DNA of 6,991 nt from an uncultured Clostridium sp. (GCA_900544905.1 UQXF01000124.1:1-6991); one strand, 5' to 3'. Counted from the first letter of the stretch, positions 1 through 6,051 are shown. A program made the numbers and translations. Notes: generated by a model from the sequence alone, not told the origin.

Positions 1-27
1 GGGCTCGGAGATGTGTATAAGAGACAG
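1..27 (+). other. Nextera adapter remnant (not genomic)
   Basis: The first 27 bases match the 3' part of the Illumina Nextera read-2 transposase adapter, ending in the 19-bp mosaic end AGATGTGTATAAGAGACAG. This is library sequence left in the contig. Genomic sequence begins at about 28. Confidence 0.97.
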
Positions 28-313
28 AGTATGTAAATCGAAATGGTCGCAGAAAGTTGTGAAAATAAAAAATACAATTTTTTGAATACGAAGAAATAAA
101 CATAAGATAATAATCAGCAAATTACATGTGGAGAAAAGCAATAAATAATAAATTATATTTTTTCATTCGTTCCAAAGTTAGAAGTAGCAGTAGGGAAAAC
201 AGCTATTGCAGAAAGTAAACAATACCATTAGTGGTCTGACATTATTTAGAAATAAATATAAAATATGATTTGATATTGCGTAGATTTGCAGTATGATGTA
301 TAAAAAAGTTTAT
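28..313. other. AT-rich stretch with no gene seen
   Basis: No reading frame of useful length with a ribosome site is visible on either strand. The only signal is a possible plus-strand promoter, TTGATA (270-275), 16 bp, TATGAT (292-297). It would fire straight into the hairpin at 314-357, so it may be chance in AT-rich DNA. The left end is cut by the library adapter, so nothing can be said about upstream context. Confidence 0.5.
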
Positions 314-357
314 AGAAAAGGGTACTTTATTCATGCATTTATAAAGTATCCTTTTCT
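302..357 (-). terminator. Rho-independent terminator of the first Cro/CI-type regulator gene
   Basis: Arms at 314-330 and 341-357 pair over 17 bp with a single G-T wobble and a 10-base loop. On the minus strand the stem is followed by a T-run (complement of 302-307). The right arm lies inside the last codons of the regulator gene, whose stop codon sits at 339-341 at the edge of the loop. Termination is therefore built into the end of the coding sequence. Confidence 0.85.
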
Positions 358-611
358 GCATCGTTTATTCTTCCTTCTATGAGATAGTCATAGGTAACAT
401 TAAATATTTTGCAGAATGCCTGAAGTTCGATGTCGGTTACATATCTTTTATTGGTTTCAATTCGGGTAATTACATTCTTATCTATATCAAATCCTGCAAG
501 TTGAAGCTTATGAGCCAAATCACGTTGAGAAAGATGATGTTGTTTTCTTAATGTGATGAGATGCTGGCTAATTAAGTTCTTTTCACCAGAAGAAGTTCTT
601 GGCTTTGGCAC
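339..611 (-). CDS. Cro/CI (XRE) family helix-turn-helix regulator
   Basis: A 90-residue DNA-binding protein. A five-helix Cro/CI domain spans roughly residues 15-78. It includes LRKQHHLSQRDLAHKL (21-36), the recognition-helix region KNVITRIETNKR (45-56), and a closing NVTYDYLIEG (71-80), which is the usual end of this fold. The loop between helices 2 and 3 (LAGFDID) is a little longer than in the minimal fold. The start is GTG at 609-611, set by AGGAGGG 6 bp upstream (complement of 618-624). The gene is divergent from the small acidic gene at 737, so it may repress itself or that gene; this is inferred from layout. There is no effector domain. The fold is clear but the target is unknown. Confidence 0.9.
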   Translation of the reverse strand: MPKPRTSSGEKNLISQHLITLRKQHHLSQRDLAHKLQLAGFDIDKNVITRIETNKRYVTDIELQAFCKIFNVTYDYLIEGRINDAEKDTL

Positions 612-632
612 ATATATCCCTCCTTTTGTCGA

Positions 633-651
633 AATTTGTTAAATAATTTGT
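633..651. promoter_or_regulatory. Direct AATTTGT pair, possible operator
   Basis: Two exact copies of AATTTGT lie at 633-639 and 645-651. They are spaced 12 bp start to start, just upstream of the ribosome site of the minus-strand regulator. The placement suits an autoregulatory site, but the sequence is AT-rich and the repeats are short, so chance is possible. Confidence 0.25.
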
Positions 652-673
652 ATCATTTTTTGCACCATGCCTA

Positions 674-702
674 TTGATATTACTCTGAATTGCTATTAGA
701 AT
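674..702 (+). promoter_or_regulatory. Probable sigma-A promoter for the small acidic gene
   Basis: TTGATA (674-679), a 17-bp spacer and TAGAAT (697-702) form a near-consensus promoter ending about 35 bp before the ATG at 737. This implies a short leader carrying the AGGAG ribosome site at 723-727. Confidence 0.6.
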
Positions 703-736
703 CGGTTGTAAAAGTGAGACAAAGGAGACGGATAGG

Positions 737-1021
737 ATGCAAAAAGAACTGATTTATCAAATTATGAATGGAGACATGGATTTAGAACATATATCATTGG
801 TGGAGGACATAGGTATTGAAGATGAATTTAGTGAAAACAGGGAATGTGAGCAACTTTATGGAGAGGTTTATAATGCAAAGCTCCGTTTGGCTGAAAAACT
901 TGGAGAAGATGAGGATGCAGATGTTGAACAGATTATTAATTGTATGAGTAAAATTTCAAGAATATTGTCATTAAAAATGTATGATTATGCATCGGAAATT
1001 CAAAATAAGAATGACATATAA
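737..1021 (+). CDS. Small acidic protein of unknown function
   Basis: A 94-residue soluble, predicted mostly helical, strongly acidic protein, especially between residues 14 and 67 (for example LGEDEDADVEQII). There is no signal peptide or membrane segment. The ATG has AGGAG 9 bp upstream and its own promoter candidate, which together make it a credible gene. I do not recognise a named family with confidence. The second half (residues 38-86, LYGEVYNAKLRLAEKLG onward) resembles small conserved proteins common in Lachnospiraceae. It is divergent from a Cro/CI regulator. Its stop codon is followed within 10 bp by the 39-bp Rhs boundary repeat, exactly where an immunity gene would sit in a cassette array. 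It could therefore be an old immunity gene whose toxin has been lost, or simply the target of the neighbouring regulator. Both readings are inference. Confidence 0.75.
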   Translation: MQKELIYQIMNGDMDLEHISLVEDIGIEDEFSENRECEQLYGEVYNAKLRLAEKLGEDEDADVEQIINCMSKISRILSLKMYDYASEIQNKNDI

Positions 1022-1030
1022 TTTCCATTC

Positions 1031-1069
1031 TTACCATACACCAACATTTACACTGTCAGGAATCATTTT
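1031..1069 (+). repeat. Cassette boundary repeat, copy 1
   Basis: A 39-bp sequence with core CACCAACATTTACACTGTCA matches 3091-3129 at 37 of 39 positions; the two mismatches are adjacent. Each copy follows a small gene and precedes, after about 25 bp of less conserved sequence, the same truncated Rhs core start. It has no clear dyad and no coding frame shared with the Rhs gene. Confidence 0.9.
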
Positions 1070-1158
1070 TCTAAACTACTGAATCGAAAAAACATTACGA
1101 GTATGATATATTTGGCGAGGTAACCAAAAAGACCACAACCAACAGCCAGAACCCGGAT

Positions 1159-2778
1159 GTGCTGGAAACAGTCACCATGACCTATAACGATGCCAACCGC
1201 CTTGTTACTTATAACGGTCAGAAGGTAAAATATGACGAAAAGGGCAACATGACCTACGGTCCAGTGGATGGCGTGATGCAGGAATTAACCTATGACTGCA
1301 GAAACCGTCTTGTGGAAGCTGGCGGAGTAAGTTATACTTATGATGCGGAGAATACCCGTATCGCAACGACAGAAGATGGATTAACAACAGAATATGTCAC
1401 TGACACCGGAGGAAGCTTAAGTAAACTCTTAGTTGCTTACGAAGCTGATAATACGGAAACAACATATTACTACGGTGCAGAAGGATTAGCTGCCCAGTAT
1501 AACAGCGGAACAGGAAAGTATTATGCATACCACTATGACAACATCGGCTCCACCACGCTGATTACAGCCAGGGACGGGCATGCCGTAGAGCGGTTCTCTT
1601 ATGGAACATATGGGGAACTGTTAAAGGAGCCGATTACGAAGATAAGGTTCCTGTATAACGGAAGCTATGGCGTGGCAACGGACAGCAATGGATTATACTA
1701 CATGAGAGCCCGTTATTATAATTCGGATATCAAACGGTTCATCAACCAGGATATCAAGGTGGGAGACATCGGAAGCAGCCAGAGCCTGAACCGTTATGCG
1801 TACTGTGAAGGAAATCCGGTAAGCATGGTAGACCCGTTTGGACCTTGCGGTGAGGATGCGAATGACCAGGGAGAGAAGAGCAAGTATCAATGGCTGCATA
1901 ATGCGCTGGATTGGGCAGGACTGGTGTTTGACGGGGCGGATATCGTAAACGGTATATTGTATGCGGCAGAAGGCGACTATGTCAATGCCGCCATATCCTT
2001 TGCCTGCGGAATCCCTGCCGTTGGAACGGTCATAGCCGGAGTGGCAAAGATGAGCAAGGCAGCAAAAGCCATGAAGACGGCGGACAGGATTGCGGATTTG
2101 TGCAAGGCGGCTGGAAAAGTCGGAAACACAGCGGCTGGAATGAAAGCAAACTATGATACCTATATGCAGGCCCGCAGGGAAGGGAAGTCTGTCGGGGAAG
2201 CCATGACCTATACGGCAGGCGCAATGGTGGCAGGCTTGGCAATGGGAAAAGCGGCTAATTGGGGAGCGAATAAGCTAAAAAACCTTGCGAATAAGGCACT
2301 ACCGAAGCTAAAGACAGCGGTGCAGGAAGGTGCTGGGAAGTTAGCCAGCAAAATCAGCAAGGGATTGGGAACTTCTGGTTCCGGGCATATGAAACGGAAC
2401 AGAGGATATATTGTTAATCCGTTCTATAAGGGCGGTAGTAAGACGGTCAATCCTAAAGATGTTAACTTTATGCAGAGTTCAATTAGAAATCAAACGGGTG
2501 AGCATACTGTACTTGGAAATGCAGAAGCACTTAAAAATGGTACATTACAAGCCACTGATTTGCCAGAAATACGAATATGGCAAGATGCAGATGGTAAGTT
2601 ATGGACACTTGACCATAGAAGACTAGCAGCATTTAGACTAGCTGGATTGGATAGTGTACCATTTAGGTGGGCGACAGATGAGGAAATAGCAAGTCAAATG
2701 TGGAAAATGACCACAAAAACAAATGGAACTTCTGTTAAGTTGAAATTGGGAAATGGAAAAAGTATGACAATACAATAG
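1159..2778 (+). CDS. 5'-truncated Rhs-family polymorphic toxin with ParB-like toxin tip (orphan rhs-CT)
   Basis: This encodes the C-terminal end of an Rhs/YD-repeat toxin. From the GTG at 1159 it gives 539 residues, but the same frame is open and Rhs-like back to about 1075 (HYEYDIFGEV around 1093). No ribosome site precedes any start, so it is probably a displaced module rather than an independently translated gene. Full Rhs proteins usually exceed 1,000 residues. Residues 1-180 are YD repeats (YDEKGNMTYG, YTYDAENTRI). Residues 181-228 hold the Rhs-associated core signature (RARYYNSDIKRF, NRYAYCEGNP, DPFG), where the toxin tip is normally joined. Residues about 250-365 are Gly/Ala-rich and hydrophobic, perhaps for membrane passage. 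Residues about 415-539 are the toxin tip, with DGKLWTLDHRRLAAFRLAG (478-496) like the conserved motif of the ParB/sulfiredoxin fold, which suggests a nuclease or nucleotide-using toxin. GC falls in the tip (32 of 60 bases at 2041-2100, 24 of 60 at 2581-2640). An immunity gene follows at 2791. Confidence 0.88.
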   Translation: MLETVTMTYNDANRLVTYNGQKVKYDEKGNMTYGPVDGVMQELTYDCRNRLVEAGGVSYTYDAENTRIATTEDGLTTEYVTDTGGSLSKLLVAYEADNTETTYYYGAEGLAAQYNSGTGKYYAYHYDNIGSTTLITARDGHAVERFSYGTYGELLKEPITKIRFLYNGSYGVATDSNGLYYMRARYYNSDIKRFINQDIKVGDIGSSQSLNRYAYCEGNPVSMVDPFGPCGEDANDQGEKSKYQWLHNALDWAGLVFDGADIVNGILYAAEGDYVNAAISFACGIPAVGTVIAGVAKMSKAAKAMKTADRIADLCKAAGKVGNTAAGMKANYDTYMQARREGKSVGEAMTYTAGAMVAGLAMGKAANWGANKLKNLANKALPKLKTAVQEGAGKLASKISKGLGTSGSGHMKRNRGYIVNPFYKGGSKTVNPKDVNFMQSSIRNQTGEHTVLGNAEALKNGTLQATDLPEIRIWQDADGKLWTLDHRRLAAFRLAGLDSVPFRWATDEEIASQMWKMTTKTNGTSVKLKLGNGKSMTIQ

Positions 2779-2790
2779 AGAGGTAAGCAG

Positions 2791-3045
2791 ATGGATTTTA
2801 ATAGTATAATAAATGATGTTAACTCTAAAGAAGACTTTATGAATTTTTTGGCTGAATTACGACGTGATAAGGAACAAAAGAGTGAAGAGTGGGAAAATAA
2901 TGAAATAGCATCATATCTTGAAGGAATATGTTCTTGGGTTGATGATATGGAGGGATATTTCGATAATATGCATATTGATATTCCAACTAACATTAATTGG
3001 AGATTCATTGCTACTTTGTTTTATGTAGGAAAAATTTATGAATAG
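2791..3045 (+). CDS. Probable immunity protein for the upstream Rhs toxin (DUF7660-like)
   Basis: An 84-residue acidic cytoplasmic protein with no membrane segment. It starts at ATG 2791, 12 bp after the toxin stop codon. Its ribosome site GAGAGG (2778-2783) begins on the last base of that stop, so the two genes are tightly linked. The pattern VNSKEDFMNFLAELRRD (residues 10-26), EEWEN (32-36), YLEGICSWVDDMEGYF (42-57) and a C-terminal KIYE matches, as I remember it, the small DUF7660 family seen downstream of polymorphic toxins. The family name is from memory. Position, size, acidity and low GC (20 of 60 bases at 2881-2940) are typical of immunity genes, which bind and block the toxin active site. 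That it neutralises this toxin is inferred from adjacency. Confidence 0.85.
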   Translation: MDFNSIINDVNSKEDFMNFLAELRRDKEQKSEEWENNEIASYLEGICSWVDDMEGYFDNMHIDIPTNINWRFIATLFYVGKIYE

Positions 3046-3090
3046 GATGGCATGTCAATTATGGAAATATAAACATAGAAATTTTAATCT

Positions 3091-3129
3091 TTACCACGCA
3101 CCAACATTTACACTGTCAGGAATCATTTT
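3091..3129 (+). repeat. Cassette boundary repeat, copy 2
   Basis: Second copy of the 39-bp repeat at 1031-1069, exactly 2,060 bp downstream, with 2 mismatches. It lies 45 bp after the immunity gene stop and 25 bp before the second Rhs core start. The two copies therefore frame the toxin/immunity cassette as a repeat-bounded unit. Confidence 0.9.
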
Positions 3130-3154
3130 CTTAAAACATTTTACAGAAAAATAC

Positions 3155-3441
3155 TTACGAGTATGATGTATTTGGCGAGGTGGTAAAAAAGACCACCACC
3201 AACAGCCAGAACCCGGATGTGCTGGAAACAGTCACCATGACCTATAACGACGCCAACTGCCTTGTGGAAGCAGGCGGAGCTCGTTATGCTTATGATGCGG
3301 AGAATACCCACATCGCAATTAGCAGCCCATTATAACAGCCAAATCGGAAAATACGGCACTGTGTACAACTGCATTTATTCCGGCAGTGGGTTTGAGATAG
3401 CAGGAGCGGCAAAAAGTGTAAAGGCGTTAAGGAAAGCATGA
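3155..3441 (+). pseudogene. Decayed second Rhs core start (orphan cassette remnant)
   Basis: From TTACGAGTATGAT (3155) to about 3256 this is nearly identical to the Rhs start at 1095-1196 (YEYDVFGEVVKKTTT...VTMTYNDAN). Relative to the first copy it then lacks 108 bp, matching a collapse between two similar AACCGYCTTGT sites (1195-1205 and 1303-1313 in copy 1). This deletion keeps the frame. After ATCGCAA it lacks about 119 bp (1367-1485 of copy 1), which shifts the frame and produces a TAA. The other frame then reads LAAHYNSQIGKYGTVYN and ends GFEIAGAAKSVKALRKA, stop at 3439-3441, which looks like a scrap of Rhs pre-toxin sequence. No toxin tip or immunity gene remains, so it is inactive. It could still serve as homology for recombination. 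Confidence 0.9.
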
Positions 3442-3511
3442 CACCAAATGTTTTCTAAAATGGGTGGTGTAAGAAAATAGAGTAAAAGAAAATAATGAGG
3501 AGGAAGTGAAA

Positions 3512-4435
3512 ATGGAATTAAAACTGGCAAATGATGAAAATTCTGATAAGAAAGCAGGAGGTCTTCGCCTGTCAGGTGAACCGGAACAGCAGGAAATGAG
3601 AAGTCAGCTAAATCAGGAAAATCCGTGGGATTTTGGCAGACCGGAGGAGCCGGTAGTAACCCGTTCAATCAGCAACACCGGGGTTTATGACAGCAGTTCA
3701 TATAGCAGTACGGTAAGTGATATACATATCGTGGTGAAGCTTGGACGGATTATAATTTATGCATGTATGCTGCTTATGATTATAACAATGTTATGGGTTG
3801 TAACACAGCCGAGGATAGACATTTTTTTTAATATAATGAAGCTTGCTCCGTTGTATTCTTTTTGTGGGATAGTGTTTATTGTGGATGTCATTTTAGTAAA
3901 TGTTCTGTATGAGAGAAAAATATCTTTGATTTTATGGGCTTGGCTGTTTTACCCTGTTTATCCGCTTAAGAGGGATAAGCATGTAAATGGTGGCAGTTCA
4001 TGGGGCGGTTTGGTTTTTGCTGCCATGCTCATAATACTTGTGGTATTGGGCGTAAATTATGTGACAGCCTTTACAAATTATGGAGCAGCGATATTGAATG
4101 GGGATAAGGAAGTCCGGAACGCTGTAGTGGAATTTATGGACAGTCCTGTTCCGGGTGGCGGAGAAAATTATGTTTCAAAGCTTAAGAATAATTTTGTAAT
4201 ACAGAATATAGATGTGGAAACAGAGGGCAGCCAAAGCGTGGTTATTGTGCAGGGAAACGGACAATACGGTGTAGACACGGATGGTTTTATTGATTATACG
4301 AATAAAACCGCTGCAACCCAGCTTGCGTTTGTGAAGGATTCCTCCGGAAATTATAGTCTTGGCGCAGTTATTTTGGGAAAAACCCAACTATCAAACTATT
4401 ATACAGAGTATTACTGGAATAAGTTGTTGAGATAG
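3512..4435 (+). CDS. Multi-pass membrane protein of unknown function
   Basis: A 307-residue protein starting at ATG 3512. A GTG 6 bp earlier is in frame but lies only 2 bp from the AGGAGG at 3498-3503, whereas the ATG is 8 bp away, so the ATG is preferred. Residues 1-70 are a polar, probably disordered cytoplasmic segment rich in E, Q, S and P. Hydrophobic segments lie at about 79-98, 112-132, 137-151 and 166-186. The last 120 residues form a soluble domain (FMDSPVPGG 208-216, then alternating polar and nonpolar strands such as QSVVIVQG 241-248), probably outside the membrane. A region of this kind following a helix can be a small beta-sheet sensor or binding domain, but I recognise no family. 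It begins 70 bp after the Rhs remnant. With no shared transcript signal, it could be an unrelated chromosomal gene at the edge of the cassette array. I see no confident promoter. Confidence 0.85.
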   Translation: MELKLANDENSDKKAGGLRLSGEPEQQEMRSQLNQENPWDFGRPEEPVVTRSISNTGVYDSSSYSSTVSDIHIVVKLGRIIIYACMLLMIITMLWVVTQPRIDIFFNIMKLAPLYSFCGIVFIVDVILVNVLYERKISLILWAWLFYPVYPLKRDKHVNGGSSWGGLVFAAMLIILVVLGVNYVTAFTNYGAAILNGDKEVRNAVVEFMDSPVPGGGENYVSKLKNNFVIQNIDVETEGSQSVVIVQGNGQYGVDTDGFIDYTNKTAATQLAFVKDSSGNYSLGAVILGKTQLSNYYTEYYWNKLLR

Positions 4436-4450
4436 TATATAGTAAGAAAT

Positions 4451-4544
4451 AAGGGGAAGCCGGTCAAAATGCCCTTTGAAGGAGTGACGAGTCAGGATGA
4501 GCCAGAGGCAGGCTCAATCCTGTATAACCGGTTTCCTTTTCCCC
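4451..4544. terminator. Dyad-rich convergent intergenic region, possible bidirectional terminator
   Basis: Two genes converge here. An 11-bp hairpin with one bulged A lies at 4493-4522 (CAGGATGAGCC, loop AGAGGCA, GGCTC-A-ATCCTG). An outer imperfect dyad pairs AAGGGGAAGCCGGT (4451-4464) with ACCGGTTTCC...TTCCCC (4527-4544). The hairpin overlaps the stop codon of the minus-strand gene. Neither strand has a clean T-run directly after the stem, so termination is plausible but unproven. Confidence 0.45.
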
Positions 4545-4864
4545 TTTTTCTTTGCCGGATACTTCTGGATTCGGGTTACATACTCCAAATTAATGATTTC
4601 TGTGTTATTGCCGTCCTCTATCAGAATAGCGTTGCTGTCTTCGGATATTTCCTTAATGGTGCCGTTAATCTGGGATTCCAATAGATAGATTATACATTTC
4701 TCACCGATAAATTGTTTTGCAAATTCAGTCATAGTTTTGTTCTCCTTATTCCATTTCTTTCTTTTTATATGATGGGCTATGATTTGTTTTCTCCTTTTTT
4801 TGCGGCTTAGGAAGATAAGCAGGAGAGGTAACATGCAGCACAAATAATAAATAGTATAATTCAA
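4514..4864 (-). CDS. Small protein with N-terminal membrane anchor and Sm/SH3-like barrel domain
   Basis: The 116-residue form starts at TTG 4862-4864, with AGGAGG 7 bp upstream (complement of 4872-4877). Residues 5-19 are one hydrophobic segment followed by a very basic stretch (SRKKRRKQ, 20-27), which points to an inward-facing anchor. Residues 45-102 (FIGEKCIIYLLESQINGTI, then SNAILIEDGN, then EIINLEYVTRIQKYP) form a five-strand pattern like small Sm-like or SH3-like barrels. I recall similar stand-alone ~75-residue Lachnospiraceae proteins (DUF6897-like; from memory). An ATG at residue 45 (4730-4732) has its own AGGAGA 8-9 bp upstream (complement of 4741-4746) and would give a soluble 72-residue protein. 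The true product could be that short form, or both forms. It is the last gene of the regulator/DUF3169 operon, 43 bp after DUF3169. The tail KKKGKRK is basic. Function unknown. Confidence 0.75.
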   Translation of the reverse strand: MNYTIYYLCCMLPLLLIFLSRKKRRKQIIAHHIKRKKWNKENKTMTEFAKQFIGEKCIIYLLESQINGTIKEISEDSNAILIEDGNNTEIINLEYVTRIQKYPAKKKGKRKPVIQD

Positions 4865-4907
4865 TTGATGCCCTCCTTATCCATATTCTATCTGCATAAA
4901 AACAGGT

Positions 4908-5723
4908 TTACCAATTGTTTTCCAGCTTTATGGCTTCCCTTGAGTAGTACAGTGTCATGATAAGCCAGAGGAGACCAATCATAATGGCGCAGAGGATACC
5001 AATTGGAAAAAATATGCCGGCGATGACTGCAGCGGTAAGGCAGATGGAAAATACATGGTTCATAAACCGGAAGGTTTTATATGCTGCCTCGTATATCATA
5101 TGTTGTTCTGCCTCATCGCAGCTGGCAAGCCAGACATCATGGAAATTTTTGTCGTAAACACTGCCTTTTTTCTCAGGTGCATATTCTTTTATAAGCCGGA
5201 TTAGATGGTTTTGCTGGAAAATGCAACTGAACAGACCTATAAAATAAATGACAACAGCAATTAAAACCATGGCAGAGTCCACTGCAGACTGGATGTTTTT
5301 CATCAGACTATAGGTTATGATTGCAAAAAATATCTGGACACCTACAATCTGAATACTGGATACCAGACTGGTTTTATTTAAATAAAGGTCTGCAAGGTTG
5401 ATGTGTTCATCATCCTCACCGTCCCAGGTATCAATTTGTATCTGGCTTTTTTTCATAAAGTGTTCATTGATGATGATACAGACAACCGTAAATGCAAGCA
5501 TAACCCACGGAAAGACGTAGAGCTGTATAAATGGAAGCTTTTGAAGTATCATCTTTGCGGTTCCGGTGGTATGTTCTTTAAAGGTATTGATGCATGAAGC
5601 AGTTACAAAGCCAAAAACTGCACCGGCAAGCAATGAGAGTATAATCCGGATGACAAATTTTTTCTTGGTTCTGGCAATGTATTGTGGGGTGTCAGCAGTA
5701 ACGGTTTCAATTTTTGTTTTCAT
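4908..5723 (-). CDS. DUF3169 family integral membrane protein
   Basis: A 271-residue protein with six hydrophobic segments at about 24-46, 66-86, 121-140, 150-170, 221-239 and 241-260. Between segments 4 and 5 lies the family's conserved cytoplasmic motif YAPEKKGSVYDKNF...WLASCDEAEQ (181-207). Segments 2 and 3 are separated by an acidic loop (DTWDGEDDEHINLADLY, 98-114). DUF3169 proteins are Firmicutes membrane proteins of unknown function, usually encoded next to a Cro/CI regulator, as here. The start at 5721-5723 is chosen because AAGGAGA lies 8 bp upstream (complement of 5732-5738). The frame is open further upstream to 5795, but that part would overlap the regulator gene and reads as poor protein. 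The gene overlaps the end of the regulator by 17 bp, so the two are translationally linked. Confidence 0.9.
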   Translation of the reverse strand: MKTKIETVTADTPQYIARTKKKFVIRIILSLLAGAVFGFVTASCINTFKEHTTGTAKMILQKLPFIQLYVFPWVMLAFTVVCIIINEHFMKKSQIQIDTWDGEDDEHINLADLYLNKTSLVSSIQIVGVQIFFAIITYSLMKNIQSAVDSAMVLIAVVIYFIGLFSCIFQQNHLIRLIKEYAPEKKGSVYDKNFHDVWLASCDEAEQHMIYEAAYKTFRFMNHVFSICLTAAVIAGIFFPIGILCAIMIGLLWLIMTLYYSREAIKLENNW

Positions 5724-5943
5724 ATTCTTCTTCTCCTTCATTTTCGTCCTCATAATAGAAAATATCCTCCACCGGAACATCAAATACCCTGGCAATTTTC
5801 AGGGCAAGTGTTACGGAAGGGGAATAATCCCCGCGTTCAATCAGACTGATGGTCTGTCTGGAGGTGCCTACCAGGGCGCCCATTTCCTGCTGGTTGACGG
5901 AAATCCGTGCACGGTATTCCTTCAACCGGTTATAAAGCGGCAT
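5707..5943 (-). CDS. Cro/CI (XRE) family regulator, first gene of the DUF3169 operon
   Basis: A 78-residue protein that is almost entirely a compact Cro/CI DNA-binding domain: LKEYRARISVNQQEMGALV (7-25), recognition helix GTSRQTISLIERGDYSPS (26-43), then LALKIARVFDVPVEDIF (46-62). It ends in a very acidic tail of about 15 residues. This is the short regulator type usually paired with DUF3169 and other small membrane proteins in Firmicutes. The start is ATG 5941-5943, with AGGAGA 7 bp upstream (complement of 5951-5956). The promoter at 6010-6038 carries two perfect inverted repeats that share a TGACAA half-site, so autorepression is the likely mode of control (inferred). What signal relieves it is not visible. 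Confidence 0.93.
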   Translation of the reverse strand: MPLYNRLKEYRARISVNQQEMGALVGTSRQTISLIERGDYSPSVTLALKIARVFDVPVEDIFYYEDENEGEEEYENKN

Positions 5944-5986
5944 ATTATCATCTCCTAAATTAAATTGACATAAAAAATTTGCAAAA

Positions 5987-6004
5987 TGACAAATTTATTT
6001 GTCA
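5987..6004. promoter_or_regulatory. Perfect operator palindrome O1 (TGACAAAT-TT-ATTTGTCA)
   Basis: Two perfect 8-bp arms with a 2-bp gap lie just downstream of the -10 box, over the expected transcription start. The half-site TGACAA is shared with the second palindrome at 6018-6039. A lone TTGACA half-site follows at 5965-5970. A dimeric Cro/CI regulator binding here would block its own promoter. Confidence 0.75.
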
Positions 6005-6009
6005 TATGA

Positions 6010-6038
6010 ATCATATCATTGACAAAGAAAGTTGTCAA
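6010..6038 (-). promoter_or_regulatory. Near-consensus promoter of the regulator/DUF3169 operon
   Basis: On the minus strand, TTGACA (complement of 6033-6038), exactly 17 bp, then TATGAT (complement of 6010-6015). This is one base from consensus in total. It precedes the regulator start by about 65 bp. Confidence 0.85.
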
Positions 6039-6039
6039 T
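6018..6039. promoter_or_regulatory. Perfect operator palindrome O2 (ATTGACAA, 6-bp gap, TTGTCAAT)
   Basis: Perfect 8-bp arms with the spacer AGAAAG. One arm contains the -35 box and the rest fills the promoter spacer, so a bound repressor would exclude RNA polymerase. It shares the TGACAA half-site with O1. The dyad centres are 33 bp apart, about three helical turns, which would allow the two sites to be bound on one face. Confidence 0.75.
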
Positions 6040-6051
6040 AGGAAAAATAAA

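Noticed and set aside
2411..2626. Plus-strand reading frame inside the toxin tip in another frame
   Set aside because: Overlaps the well-supported Rhs frame, which carries the recognisable DHRRL motif. No ribosome site and no family features.
2694..3008. Minus-strand reading frame of about 104 codons opposite the immunity gene
   Set aside because: It lies antisense to the toxin end and the immunity gene, has no convincing ribosome site, and its composition is that of a complement shadow.
1031..3129. The 39-bp repeats as insertion-sequence ends
   Set aside because: They are direct, not inverted, no transposase lies between them, and no target-site duplication is visible. A cassette boundary explains them better.
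5724..5795. Upstream extension of the DUF3169 protein by 24 residues
   Set aside because: It would lie wholly inside the regulator gene. The internal ATG at 5721-5723 has a strong ribosome site and matches the normal family start.
5566..5958. Plus-strand frame of about 130 codons with a hydrophobic stretch
   Set aside because: Complement of the regulator/DUF3169 overlap. The hydrophobic run comes from reading the Glu/Lys-rich region backwards; no ribosome site.
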